Assembly: GCF_004364935.1 (NCBI RefSeq)
Contig: NZ_SOBT01000009.1
Span: forward strand, 560,799-624,798
Direction: 5' to 3'
Origin: Panacagrimonas perspica
GTDB taxonomy: Bacteria; Pseudomonadota; Gammaproteobacteria; Nevskiales; Nevskiaceae
DNA length: 64,000 nt
Positions 56,630 through 64,000 of the stretch are shown here, piece by piece. Position 1 is the first letter of the stretch. Each line of letters opens with the position of its first letter. The notes beneath the pieces were generated by a model. It was not told where the DNA came from, ran no database searches, and was given only the letters and a program-made list of their open reading frames with translations. Both the position numbers and the translations under genes were made by a program.

Positions 56630-57925
56630 TCACTTCAACGCGTCCGCCACCTTGTCCGCTTTCATCCACTTGTCCAGCACCCACAGGTTGTGGCGGATCA
56701 GCATCTCGGCATCCTGCAGGACCATGTGGTCCTTGGCGCCGGATTCCAGCCCCAGCTGGATACGCTCGCAGTTGGTGACGTCCTCGAGCACGACCTCGGC
56801 CCAGCGCGACGCGTAGTGCTCGAGCTGCAGGCGATGGCGGATCGACGCGGTCTTGGGAATGAAGATCCTCAACGTCCACTGCGTGCGGTTGTACGCCACC
56901 GGCCAGAACTCGTGGATCCAGAAGCCGCCGGTCGAGTAGTCGATGTTGAAGTTCGGGAAGATCCAGGTGACGTCGGCCGACCAGTTGGGATTCTTCGTCG
57001 GATTGATCGCCGGATGATTCATGACGCCCTGGGCGTTCTCGGACGCATCACCACCCAGCACGCCACCGGTGTCCTGGATGTAGACCAGGCTCTCGACCTT
57101 GGATGTCGGCGCCGGCACGTAGTGCGGATTGCCGTAGGCGGAGAAGTGACGATGGATGCCGTGCGCACGCGCGCTCAACGGACGCGCATAGCGGTTGTCC
57201 TCAGGGTGCGCGAAGCCGGGCGCGAGCGTGGCCGGATGCAGCGAGGGCACGTGGTAGGGCTCGGCGAAGGCGTCCGCGATGAGCTTCCAGTTGGCCTTGA
57301 AGTCCGCCTGGATGACGATGGTCTCGTCGAGATTGAAATACGGGATGCCGGCGTAGGTCGTACCGAAGGGACCGAGGAACTCGGCCAGCGTGACTTCCGG
57401 CTGCTTCTGGAAGTTGACGAAGATGAAGCCTTCCCAGACGTCGCAGGCGATCGGCGTCAGGCCCAGGCTCTTCTTGTCGACATCGAAGAAATGCTTCTGG
57501 TCGGGAATGCCGAGCAGTGCGCCGTCCTTACCGCCGTACGCCCAGTTGTGATACCGGCAGACGTGGCGCTCGGCACGGCCGCAAGGCTTGTTCACGACAA
57601 GATTGCCGCGGTGGCTGCACACGTTGTGGAACGCCTGGACCTTGCCTTCCTTGCTGCGCGTGATCAGCACCGATGCCTTGCAGATCAGGATTTCCTTGAC
57701 GAAGTAGCTGTCGTGCTCCGGCAGCTGCTCGATGCGGCCCGCGAACAGCCAGGCGCGCTTGAACACGCGCTCGCGCTCGCGTTCGAAGAATTCGGGCGAA
57801 CGATAGGGCTCCACCGAGACCGGCCCGGTGGGCAGGCCCGCGTCGAGCGTGAAGCATTCCTCGGCCATCTGGTGGCGCGGGGTTCCAGACGTTCCCGTCT
57901 CGACCTTGTCGATTACTGCGCTCAT
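56630..57925 (-). CDS. Rieske aromatic ring-hydroxylating oxygenase, alpha subunit
   Basis: The 431-residue oxygenase has the Rieske [2Fe-2S] ligands Cys103/His105 (CSHRGNLV) and Cys123/His126 (CRYHNWAY), and the mononuclear-iron segment DAFAEPYHVPSLHP with Asp218, His225 and His230. It would hydroxylate an aromatic or polycyclic substrate using electrons from a separate reductase, which is not adjacent. It follows the unknown 122-residue gene after 10 bp. A partial VanB-like reductase at the window edge is one possible donor. Confidence 0.93.
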   Translation of the reverse strand: MSAVIDKVETGTSGTPRHQMAEECFTLDAGLPTGPVSVEPYRSPEFFERERERVFKRAWLFAGRIEQLPEHDSYFVKEILICKASVLITRSKEGKVQAFHNVCSHRGNLVVNKPCGRAERHVCRYHNWAYGGKDGALLGIPDQKHFFDVDKKSLGLTPIACDVWEGFIFVNFQKQPEVTLAEFLGPFGTTYAGIPYFNLDETIVIQADFKANWKLIADAFAEPYHVPSLHPATLAPGFAHPEDNRYARPLSARAHGIHRHFSAYGNPHYVPAPTSKVESLVYIQDTGGVLGGDASENAQGVMNHPAINPTKNPNWSADVTWIFPNFNIDYSTGGFWIHEFWPVAYNRTQWTLRIFIPKTASIRHRLQLEHYASRWAEVVLEDVTNCERIQLGLESGAKDHMVLQDAEMLIRHNLWVLDKWMKADKVADALK

Positions 57926-57935
57926 GGGGTTCTCC

Positions 57936-58304
57936 TCAGATCCGGCCGCCGTGGGGCCACGGTCCCTGCGTGATGCGTACCGCGCTGGGCCATGTGGAAT
58001 CGAACGCGCGCGGCGCGCCGTGCATCTCCACCGCGATGGCGGCGTGGTTCATCGCCAGCAGGAGCTTGAACAGGCGCTCGGCGTCGGCCGGCATCTTGCC
58101 GAGCTCGTACTGTTCGAGATACGCGATCCCTTGCTCGGCCATCGGCACGACGGTGTCGTAGAAGGCCTGGATGTCTTCCATCTGCGCGGTCGATCGCGCC
58201 TCGCGGCGCTTGTCGTTGGTCTCGTGCACCCAGTACGGCACGAAGGCTTCCAGCGCCTCGAAGCCCGCGGGCAGCGAAGTGGCCTTGTCGGTGACGGCGC
58301 TCAT
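57936..58304 (-). CDS. protein of unknown function in the Rieske operon
   Basis: The 122-residue soluble protein (MSAVTDKATSLPAGFEALEAFVPYWVHE...) has no motif I recognise. It is predicted mostly helical, with segments FYDTVVPMAEQGIAYLEQYELG and RLFKLLLAMNHAAIAVEMHG. The aromatic and histidine residues in YWVHE and MNHAAIAVEMHG could bind a ligand or metal. It overlaps the tautomerase gene by four bases and precedes the Rieske gene by 10 bp, so it is co-translated with them and likely works in the same pathway. An oxygenase accessory role is a guess only. Confidence 0.78.
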   Translation of the reverse strand: MSAVTDKATSLPAGFEALEAFVPYWVHETNDKRREARSTAQMEDIQAFYDTVVPMAEQGIAYLEQYELGKMPADAERLFKLLLAMNHAAIAVEMHGAPRAFDSTWPSAVRITQGPWPHGGRI

Positions 58305-58576
58305 TCGACGGTCGCTCCGTTGTGGCGCTCGCCAGCGAGCGCACCGTTGCCGGTGGCCGATGCGCTCGGATGACCGTTGCGCTTGCCCAGCGGCTGCTCG
58401 CCGACGCTGACGCCGCCGAGCGCGAAGTGCTCGGCGTGCATCTCGTTGATCATGATGCGCACCGTCTCACGCTTCACGCCGAGCGATCCGACGACCGCAT
58501 CGGTCACCGCCGCGATCATCGCGCGCTTCTGCGCGACGGTTCGTCCTTCCAGCATGTTCACCTGGATGATCGGCAT
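58301..58576 (-). CDS. 4-oxalocrotonate tautomerase family protein
   Basis: The 91-residue product starts MPIIQVNMLEGRTVAQKRAMIAAVTDAVV, with the catalytic Pro exposed after Met removal, and continues with VRIMINEMHAEHFALGG. Tautomerases of this family isomerise enol and keto forms of aromatic ring-cleavage products. The C-terminal 30 residues (NGHPSASATGNGALAG) are an extra disordered tail. First gene of the minus-strand operon. Confidence 0.92.
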   Translation of the reverse strand: MPIIQVNMLEGRTVAQKRAMIAAVTDAVVGSLGVKRETVRIMINEMHAEHFALGGVSVGEQPLGKRNGHPSASATGNGALAGERHNGATVE

Positions 58577-58661
58577 GCGCGTTCTCCTCGTCGCTCGCCT
58601 GAGAGTGACTTGAGGTTAGGACTGGCCCTGGCGAGCGTCCAATACTCTTGATGGATGGAGC

Positions 58662-58678
58662 GATACCCCGCGAGTATC
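58662..58678. promoter_or_regulatory. LysR-type binding dyad
   Basis: GATAC-N7-GTATC contains the T-N11-A core of LysR-regulator sites and lies in the divergent gap between the tautomerase and LysR genes, 35 bp before the LysR start. An additional ATACTC half-site is at 58652. Confidence 0.65.
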
Positions 58679-58712
58679 ATCCTCTCGGGCCACACACGGA
58701 TTCCTTTCACGC

Positions 58713-59678
58713 ATGTCGCTCGCTGGAATCGAGCTTCGCCACCTTCGCTACTTCGTCGCGGTGGTCGAGCAGCGCACGTTCCGCGCGGCCGCGCTGCGCC
58801 TGCACGTCTCGCAGCCGCCGCTGACGCGACAGATCCAGCAGCTCGAAGAAGCGCTCGGCGTGAAGCTGCTGGAACGCAGCGCGCGCGGCGCGGATCCCAC
58901 GGCGGCGGGCAAGGTGTTCTATACCGAGGCGCGCAACCTGCTGGCGCTGGCCCAGCAGGCCGCCGAGCGCACGCGCATGGCCGGCGAAGGACGCCTGGGA
59001 CGCATCGACATCGGCGTGTTCGGCTCCGCGGTGCTCGGCGCGATTCCGAAGATCGTGCAGCGGTTTCGCCTGACACACCCGCACGTGGAGCTGGTCCTGC
59101 ACAGTCTCGACCGGCTCGGACAGGTCAAGGCACTGCGCGAGCGGCGCATCGCGGTGGGGTTCAACCGCTACTTCGCCGAAGAACCGGACCTGAGCTGGGA
59201 AGTGATCCAGACCGAGCACATGTCCGTCGTGCTGCCGGTTCAGCATCCGCTCGCGGATCGCGAGGTGCTGAGCCTGGCGGAGATCGGGAAGGAGCCATTG
59301 ATCCTGTATCCGCGCACACCGCGTCCCGGCTTCATCGATCAGATGATGCGCATGTTCCATCTACGCCGGATCACGCCGCATGTGAGCCAGGAAGTGGACG
59401 ACATGGTCACCGCCGTCGGCCTCGTCGCCAGCGGCTTCGGCCTGAGCCTGGTCACCGATTCCGGCTGCAACCTGCGCGTGCCGGGCACGGTGCAGATCCC
59501 GCTGCGCAAGGACGACCAGGCGACGGTGGATCTGTGCATGATCCATCGACGCGACGACGACTCGCCATTGCTGCTGGAGTTTCTCGAAGTTGCGCGGGAG
59601 CTGCGTGAGCCGGTGGAGACGAAGGTGTTGGCGCGCAAGCCTGCGGTGAAGAAGAGCGTGACGAAGAAGAAGGGTTGA
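58713..59678 (+). CDS. LysR family transcriptional regulator
   Basis: The 321-residue regulator has the N-terminal winged helix (ELRHLRYFVAVVEQRTFRAAALRLHVSQPPLTRQIQQLEEALG) and a periplasmic-binding-like effector domain (about 95-300). It closely follows the pattern of aromatic-degradation regulators of the CatR/BenM type. It is divergent from the tautomerase-Rieske operon, with a T-N11-A dyad in the gap, and presumably controls it. The last 20 residues are Lys-rich (KPAVKKSVTKKKG). Confidence 0.95.
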   Translation: MSLAGIELRHLRYFVAVVEQRTFRAAALRLHVSQPPLTRQIQQLEEALGVKLLERSARGADPTAAGKVFYTEARNLLALAQQAAERTRMAGEGRLGRIDIGVFGSAVLGAIPKIVQRFRLTHPHVELVLHSLDRLGQVKALRERRIAVGFNRYFAEEPDLSWEVIQTEHMSVVLPVQHPLADREVLSLAEIGKEPLILYPRTPRPGFIDQMMRMFHLRRITPHVSQEVDDMVTAVGLVASGFGLSLVTDSGCNLRVPGTVQIPLRKDDQATVDLCMIHRRDDDSPLLLEFLEVARELREPVETKVLARKPAVKKSVTKKKG

Positions 59679-59685
59679 ATCACAC

Positions 59686-59751
59686 GTAGCCCGGGTGAAA
59701 CCCGGGGGCTTCTTCTCTGCCGGCATACATCCCGGGTTTCACCCGGGCTAC
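59686..59751. repeat. REP pair, stem CCCGGGT, GAA loop
   Basis: Intact pair in the gap after the LysR gene. Confidence 0.92.
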
Positions 59752-59911
59752 GGGGGATGCCGATACGGCACCGCTATCGGAACCGGCCTGCAAAGGTATT
59801 GGTCTGCGACCTGTGGGGCACGTATGGTCCCCCTCTGCTGAACTCGCCCCATTCACATAGAAGCGTGGCGTCGCCTCTGGCGGCCGTCGCGACACGAGGA
59901 GAGCGTCACCC

Positions 59912-60364
59912 ATGAAGCTGACCAAGGCCGGGATGGAAGCGCATATTCGCGCGTACTTCGACGCCTGCAATTCCGGCGATCCCGAACGCATCGCCTCGTA
60001 CTTCGAGCCCGACGGCGTGCACTACTTCCCGCCCGGCATGTACGGCGGCCCGTTTCGCGGCGGCCTGGAGATCGGCAAGCGCTGGCAGGCCGCGGTGCAG
60101 AACTTCGGCTCGTACTGGACCGTCGATCACTTCATCGGCGAGCCCGAGACGCGACGCGCCGTGATCGAGTGGACGCATTTCAAGCGATCGCAGAACACGA
60201 TGCTGCGCGGAGACGAGTGGTACATCTTCAGCGAGGCCGGACTGATCCAGGAGATCCGCGCGTACTACGCGTCCCCGCAGGATCGCGGACTCACGGCGCT
60301 GGAACTCGGTGACTTCGATTACGCGGGGCGCGGATACCCGGTCAAGGCTCCGCCGCTCGCGTAG
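59912..60364 (+). CDS. SnoaL/NTF2-like protein
   Basis: The 150-residue protein has the NTF2-like cone-fold pattern: AHIRAYFDACNSGDPERIASYFEPDGVHYFPPG, then GPFRGGLEIGKRWQAAVQNFG. Such proteins act as small-molecule isomerases, cyclases or dehydratases, or merely bind ligands; next to an aldehyde dehydrogenase and a Rieske oxygenase it may act on a catabolic intermediate. GAGGAGAG precedes the ATG. The stop TAG is a REP head. Confidence 0.87.
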   Translation: MKLTKAGMEAHIRAYFDACNSGDPERIASYFEPDGVHYFPPGMYGGPFRGGLEIGKRWQAAVQNFGSYWTVDHFIGEPETRRAVIEWTHFKRSQNTMLRGDEWYIFSEAGLIQEIRAYYASPQDRGLTALELGDFDYAGRGYPVKAPPLA

Positions 60365-60428
60365 CCCGGACGAAGTCCGGGGCTTTCCCCCGAACACGGA
60401 GTAAAACCCCGGACTTCGTCCGGGCTAC
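60361..60428. repeat. REP pair, GAA-loop type
   Basis: Supplies the stop of the SnoaL-like gene (60362-60364) and separates it from the aldehyde dehydrogenase. Confidence 0.93.
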
Positions 60429-60487
60429 GGTTGACGCTGATCCAGAGCGACTTCGCTGAACGGCAGGCAACACCCAAGGAAACTCTG

Positions 60488-61927
60488 ATGAGCAAGGCAC
60501 ACGGCATCTTCATCGGCGGCGAGTGGCACGACGGCGTCGGCACCGAGCCCAACGTGAATCCGTCCGACACGCGCGACATCGTCGGCGACTACGCGCAGGC
60601 CGACGCCAGTCACGTCGCCGCCGCCGTCTCGGCGGCACGCGCGGCATTCCCGAGCTGGAGCGCCACGACACCGCAGCAGCGCTCCGAGATCCTCGATCGT
60701 GCCGGCACCGAGCTGCTCGCGCGCAGCGCCGAGCTCGGCCGGCTGCTGTCGCGCGAGGAAGGCAAGACCTTGCCGGAGGGCGTCGGCGAGGTCACGCGCG
60801 CCGGCCAGCTCTTCAAGTTCTTCGCGGCCGAGGCCGTGCGCCTGAGCGGCACGATGGGCGCGTCGACGCGTCCGGGCATCGGCATCGAAGTCACGCGCGA
60901 GCCGGTCGGCGTGTTCGGGCTGATCACGCCGTGGAATTTCCCGATCGCGATTCCGGCGTGGAAGCTCGCGCCGGCGCTGGCCTTCGGCAACTGCGTGGTG
61001 CTCAAGCCTTCGGAGTTCACGCCGGCCTGTGCCGTCGTGCTCGTGGAGATCCTCGCGAAGGCCGGCCTGCCCGCGGGCGTGCTGAATCTCGTCAACGGGC
61101 CGGGCCACGTCGTGGGCCAGGCGCTGGTCGCCTCATCGGGTGTCGACGGCATCAGCTTCACCGGCTCGGTCGCCACCGGCCGCGGCATCGCGCAGGCCGC
61201 GGCGGCGCGCATGGCGCGCGTGCAGTGCGAGATGGGCGGCAAGAATCCGCTGGTCGTGCTCGACGACGCGGATCTCGACGTGGCCGTGAACTGCGCGCTC
61301 AACGGCGCTTTCTTCTCGACGGGCCAGCGCTGCACGGCGTCCTCGCGCCTGGTGGTGACGCCAGGTATCCACGATCGCTTCGTGTCGCGTCTGGTGGAAC
61401 GCCTGCGCGCTTTGAAAGTGGACCACGCGCTCAAGGACGGCACCGAGATGGGGCCGGCCATCCACGAAGCCCAGCTCGAGAAGGACCTGCGTTACGTCGG
61501 CATCGCGACGTCGGAAGGTGCGACGCTCGCCTGCGGCGGCGAGCGCCTGCAGCGCGACACGCCAGGCTGGTACCTCTCGCCGGCGCTGCTCACGGACACC
61601 ACCAACGGCTCGCGCATCAATCGCGAGGAAGTCTTCGGCCCCGTCGCGAGCGTGATCCGCGTGCGCGACTACGACGAGGCGCTGGCGGTTTCGAACGACA
61701 CCGAGTTCGGGCTGTGCGCCGGCCTGTGCACCACCAGCCTCAAGCACGCCACGCACTTCCGGCGCGCTGCGCAGGCGGGCCTTGTGATGATCAACCTGCC
61801 GACGGCGGGCCTCGATTACCACCTGCCGTTCGGCGGGCGCAAAGCCAGCAGCTACGGTCCGCGCGAGCAGGGCGAGGCGGCGCGCGAGTTCTACACGCAG
61901 GGCAAGACCGCCTACGTCAGCGCCTGA
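60488..61927 (+). CDS. NAD(P)-dependent aldehyde dehydrogenase (semialdehyde dehydrogenase-like)
   Basis: The 479-residue enzyme has Asn150 (TPWNFP), Glu248 (CEMGGKNP) and the catalytic Cys282 (FSTGQRCTAS), with FTGSVATGRGI for NAD binding. It resembles alpha-ketoglutarate/succinate semialdehyde dehydrogenases. In this context it may oxidise an aldehyde released during aromatic breakdown. I used ATG 60488 (MSKAHGIFIGGEW); an upstream in-frame ATG at 60431 lies close to the REP pair and is less likely. Confidence 0.94.
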   Translation: MSKAHGIFIGGEWHDGVGTEPNVNPSDTRDIVGDYAQADASHVAAAVSAARAAFPSWSATTPQQRSEILDRAGTELLARSAELGRLLSREEGKTLPEGVGEVTRAGQLFKFFAAEAVRLSGTMGASTRPGIGIEVTREPVGVFGLITPWNFPIAIPAWKLAPALAFGNCVVLKPSEFTPACAVVLVEILAKAGLPAGVLNLVNGPGHVVGQALVASSGVDGISFTGSVATGRGIAQAAAARMARVQCEMGGKNPLVVLDDADLDVAVNCALNGAFFSTGQRCTASSRLVVTPGIHDRFVSRLVERLRALKVDHALKDGTEMGPAIHEAQLEKDLRYVGIATSEGATLACGGERLQRDTPGWYLSPALLTDTTNGSRINREEVFGPVASVIRVRDYDEALAVSNDTEFGLCAGLCTTSLKHATHFRRAAQAGLVMINLPTAGLDYHLPFGGRKASSYGPREQGEAAREFYTQGKTAYVSA

Positions 61928-62091
61928 ATCCTCCGCTGCGCCGCGATACGGCGCCGGTATCGCGGCAAGCGGGCAAAGGTATTGGAGCGAGGCGGCTGAA
62001 ACCCGGTACCTTGGGGTGTCGATAGCCAGGACCGCGCCGATTCGTCGTGCGCGCTACCCGGCACACACAACGAGACGGAAGGAGATCCGAC

Positions 62092-63183
62092 ATGTTCGTG
62101 AAGAACGCCTGGTACAACGCCGGCTGGGACTACATGTTCACGCAGAGCCAGAAGAACGGGCTCTCGCAGGAAAAAGGCGCGCTGGTCGCGCGCAAGATCG
62201 CCGGCGAACGCGTGGTGCTGTACCGCAAGCCGACCGGCCAGCTCGTGGTGCTCGAAGATCGCTGCCCGCATCGCCAGGCCGCGCTGTCGCTGGGCCAGAA
62301 GGAAGGCGACGGCATCCGTTGCCTGTACCACGGCATGCGCTTCGGCGCCGACGGCAAGTGCAACGAGATTCCGGGCCAGGAGACGATTCCCGAGCGCGCC
62401 TGCGTACGCGTGTTCCCGGTCGTCGAGAAGGACAACTGGGTGTGGGTGTGGATGGGCGATCCGGCGAAGGCGGACGAGAAGCTGATCCCGCACGCCGTGG
62501 GCCCGAGCGATCCGGACTGGAACGTGAAGACCTCGCAGATGCACGTGAAGGCCAACTACCGCCTCGAGATCGCCAACCTGGCGGATCTCACGCACCTGGC
62601 CTGGATCCACCGCGACACGCTGGGCGCGCCCGACCTGACCACGCGCGACCGCTACACGCACATCAAGCCGAAGTTCACGATGCTTTCGCACGCGATGCGC
62701 ACGGAGTACTACGTGCGCAGCGTGCCGATCAACTCGTTCCTGTCGCACCTGTTTCCGCCGGGCATGCTGTTCGATCTCGAGTTCGACATCATGCATACGC
62801 TGCCCTGCACCTGGGTGCTGCACTTCCGCGCATTCGTCGCCGATGGCAAGGACGAGGGCGCGCCCACCGGCCAGCTCGTCGCCGACACCTGGACCAGCCA
62901 GGCCGTCACGCCCTGCGACGAGGACGAGGTCGACTACTACTACTCGTGGGGCGCCTCGAAAGTCTGCGAGTTCGCGGGCCTGTCGCAGCTGTTGTGCGAC
63001 AACCTCGACGACGCCTTCACCGAGGACCGCCACGTGCTCGAAGCCCAGCACGTGCGCATGAAGGAAAAACCCAACTTCCCGATGGTGGACATCATCCACG
63101 ACGCCGGGCCGGGGAAGATGCTGTGGTTGCTCGACAAGCATTTGAAGGGCGAGGCGAAGGAAGCGGCGACGGTGACGGCGTAG
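62092..63183 (+). CDS. Rieske oxygenase, vanillate O-demethylase (VanA)-like
   Basis: The 363-residue oxygenase has Rieske ligands Cys58/His60 (CPHR) and Cys77/His80 (CLYHG) and the mononuclear iron triad in NLADLTHLAWIH (Asp165, His168, His173). The N-terminus MFVKNAWYNAGWDYM matches VanA-type single-component oxygenases that demethylate or hydroxylate phenolic acids with a VanB-type reductase. GGAAGGAG precedes the ATG. The reductase partner is probably the partial gene at the right edge, separated by a RAYT insertion. Its stop TAG lies in a decayed REP head. Confidence 0.93.
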   Translation: MFVKNAWYNAGWDYMFTQSQKNGLSQEKGALVARKIAGERVVLYRKPTGQLVVLEDRCPHRQAALSLGQKEGDGIRCLYHGMRFGADGKCNEIPGQETIPERACVRVFPVVEKDNWVWVWMGDPAKADEKLIPHAVGPSDPDWNVKTSQMHVKANYRLEIANLADLTHLAWIHRDTLGAPDLTTRDRYTHIKPKFTMLSHAMRTEYYVRSVPINSFLSHLFPPGMLFDLEFDIMHTLPCTWVLHFRAFVADGKDEGAPTGQLVADTWTSQAVTPCDEDEVDYYYSWGASKVCEFAGLSQLLCDNLDDAFTEDRHVLEAQHVRMKEKPNFPMVDIIHDAGPGKMLWLLDKHLKGEAKEAATVTA

Positions 63184-63276
63184 CCCGAAGGCGGCACACC
63201 GCGTCACCGTAGCCCGGACGAAGTCCGGGATGCCGGTTCGATGGGAGCGGAAAACCCCGGACTTCGTCCGGGCTAC
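63180..63276. repeat. REP remnant plus intact pair flanking RAYT
   Basis: A decayed head GTAGCCCGAAG at 63180 and an intact GAA-loop pair at 63209-63276. The pair supplies the RAYT stop (TAG 63275-63273). Confidence 0.92.
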
Positions 63277-63803
63277 TCTCCAGTCGGGCTCTGCGGTTCG
63301 ACAGGAGAGTTTTCGCCCCAATCCTTCGTGATCAGACCCTGCCTCACATATCGATGGATCGACGAGTGCGGCCAATCGCACGCCGCTTGTGCGAGTCCGT
63401 GCTTCACCGGGTTGTAGTGAATGTAATCCACATGACGAGCGAAGTCGTCGTCGTCACGGATCGTGTGTTCCCAGAATCGCGTCTGCCAGTAACCGGACTC
63501 TCGGCGACTGTTCTTGCACATCGGAACACCGCTGCCCGCCACGCCGAACGTGAATCGCCGCTTGATCGTCTGCATCCGCGTCGAGAAATCCGCGTCTCCT
63601 TCCGGCAACGTGCACAGCAAATGGAAATGATCCGGTAGCACGACGACCGCGTCGACATGGAAAGGGTTCTCCGCAGCCGCGCACCGGAATGCCGCGCGAA
63701 GCTGTTCGATGTGATCGAGCAGCAGACGTGTCCCGCGATCGCGCAGTACGACGGTCAGGAAGTACGGCGCGTTGGCGATGTGGCTGCGACGGTAGAGGAC
63801 CAT
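63273..63803 (-). CDS. REP-associated tyrosine transposase (RAYT)
   Basis: The 176-residue protein belongs to the Y1/IS200-like transposase family. The HUH metal motif is PDHFHLLCTLP (His59-x-His61) and the nucleophile region is DYIHYNPVKHGL (Tyr130, or Tyr127). The N-terminus RRSHIANAPYFLTVVLRDR is typical of RAYTs. I took MVLYRRSHIAN at 63803; the frame is open 25 codons further. RAYTs cut REP hairpins at the GTAG head and spread them through genomes. REP pairs flank it at 63209 and 63882, so it likely mobilises the window's REPs. Confidence 0.92.
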   Translation of the reverse strand: MVLYRRSHIANAPYFLTVVLRDRGTRLLLDHIEQLRAAFRCAAAENPFHVDAVVVLPDHFHLLCTLPEGDADFSTRMQTIKRRFTFGVAGSGVPMCKNSRRESGYWQTRFWEHTIRDDDDFARHVDYIHYNPVKHGLAQAACDWPHSSIHRYVRQGLITKDWGENSPVEPQSPTGE

Positions 63804-63881
63804 GGCCCACGTTAGGCGCGGGGCCCAGCGAGCGGCAGCGTGCGAAAGCACGTTCATCACCATCGGCGCCGTCGTCACCCC

Positions 63882-63948
63882 GTAGCCCGGACGAAGTCCG
63901 GGGTTGCGCTCCGTGTTCGAGGGGAATCCCGGACTTCGTCCGGGCTAC
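63882..63948. repeat. REP pair upstream of RAYT
   Basis: Intact GAA-loop pair on the 5' side of the transposase gene and just after the stop of the edge reductase gene. Confidence 0.93.
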
Positions 63949-63952
63949 GGGA

Positions 63953-64000
63953 TCACAGTTCGAGTTCGAGCACCTTCGACTTCGCCCGCGACACGCAGAT
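63953..64000 (-). CDS. C-terminal end of a VanB-like (PDR family) ferredoxin reductase
   Basis: Only the last 15 codons are in the window: ICVSRAKSKVLELEL then TGA at 63955-63953. The sequence CVSRAKS followed by a hydrophobic tail is the typical end of the plant-type [2Fe-2S] domain in VanB/phthalate dioxygenase reductases. It is on the opposite strand to the VanA-like oxygenase and separated from it by the RAYT gene. The call rests on a short match. Confidence 0.7.
   Translation of the reverse strand: MCVSRAKSKVLELEL

Overview
The window is GC-rich DNA from a Gram-negative bacterium, most likely a gammaproteobacterium. The evidence is the class of gene families present: a DmpR/phenol hydroxylase operon, an EptA-type lipid A transferase, a BenE transporter, DUF2798/DUF2938/DUF3943/DUF4124 proteins, and a dense set of REP repeats with a RAYT transposase. 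A Xanthomonadales- or Nevskiales-like host would fit, but I cannot fix the genus. No rRNA, tRNA or CRISPR array was seen.

Layout. 1-5.7 kb holds housekeeping enzymes and regulators (SDR, aldo/keto reductase with a divergent AraC regulator, Nudix hydrolase, thioesterase, patatin/cNMP-binding protein). 6.2-13.4 kb carries a hybrid sensor kinase, then a PmrAB-like two-component pair, a PAP2 phosphatase and an EptA phosphoethanolamine transferase, probably an envelope-modification unit. 13.5-28.7 kb holds an alcohol dehydrogenase, an M50-like protease, an orphan fused TssB-TssC (contractile sheath) protein, a DUF3943 protein, RtcB RNA ligase, a PfpI protein, a MerR regulator with a clear operator, a 13-residue-repeat protein beside a cold-shock protein, and an unlinked RNA polymerase omega subunit. 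28.9-35.2 kb is a minus-strand acyl-CoA catabolic cluster (thiolase, two MaoC proteins, SDR, CoA ligase) with a divergent AraC regulator. 35.4-41 kb holds a sulfotransferase, a haloacid dehalogenase, BenE and a desaturase-rubredoxin pair.

41-48.7 kb is a complete multicomponent phenol hydroxylase system: a sigma-54 activator divergent from dmpKLMNOP, with two upstream dyads and a good -24/-12 promoter. No ring-cleavage genes follow it here. 50-52.4 kb encodes a NarL-type two-component pair. 54.1-64 kb is a second aromatic or steroid-type catabolic region: tautomerase, an unknown 122-residue protein, a Rieske oxygenase, a Tat-exported flavoprotein and cytochrome c on the minus strand; then a LysR regulator, SnoaL-like protein, aldehyde dehydrogenase and VanA-like Rieske oxygenase on the plus strand; then a RAYT transposase and the C-terminal end of a VanB-like reductase.

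The most striking feature at the scale of the whole window is the REP system. A 21-nt unit (GTAG, 7-bp stem, 3-nt loop, 7-bp stem) is found about 60 times, usually as inverted pairs with the GTAG heads outward. Stem bases covary, the loop in the main family is GAA or GCA, units sit in nearly every gap of the phenol hydroxylase operon, one lies inside the coding sequence of the phenol regulator, and the TAG of the head is used as the stop codon of ten genes. A RAYT transposase gene sits between two copies.
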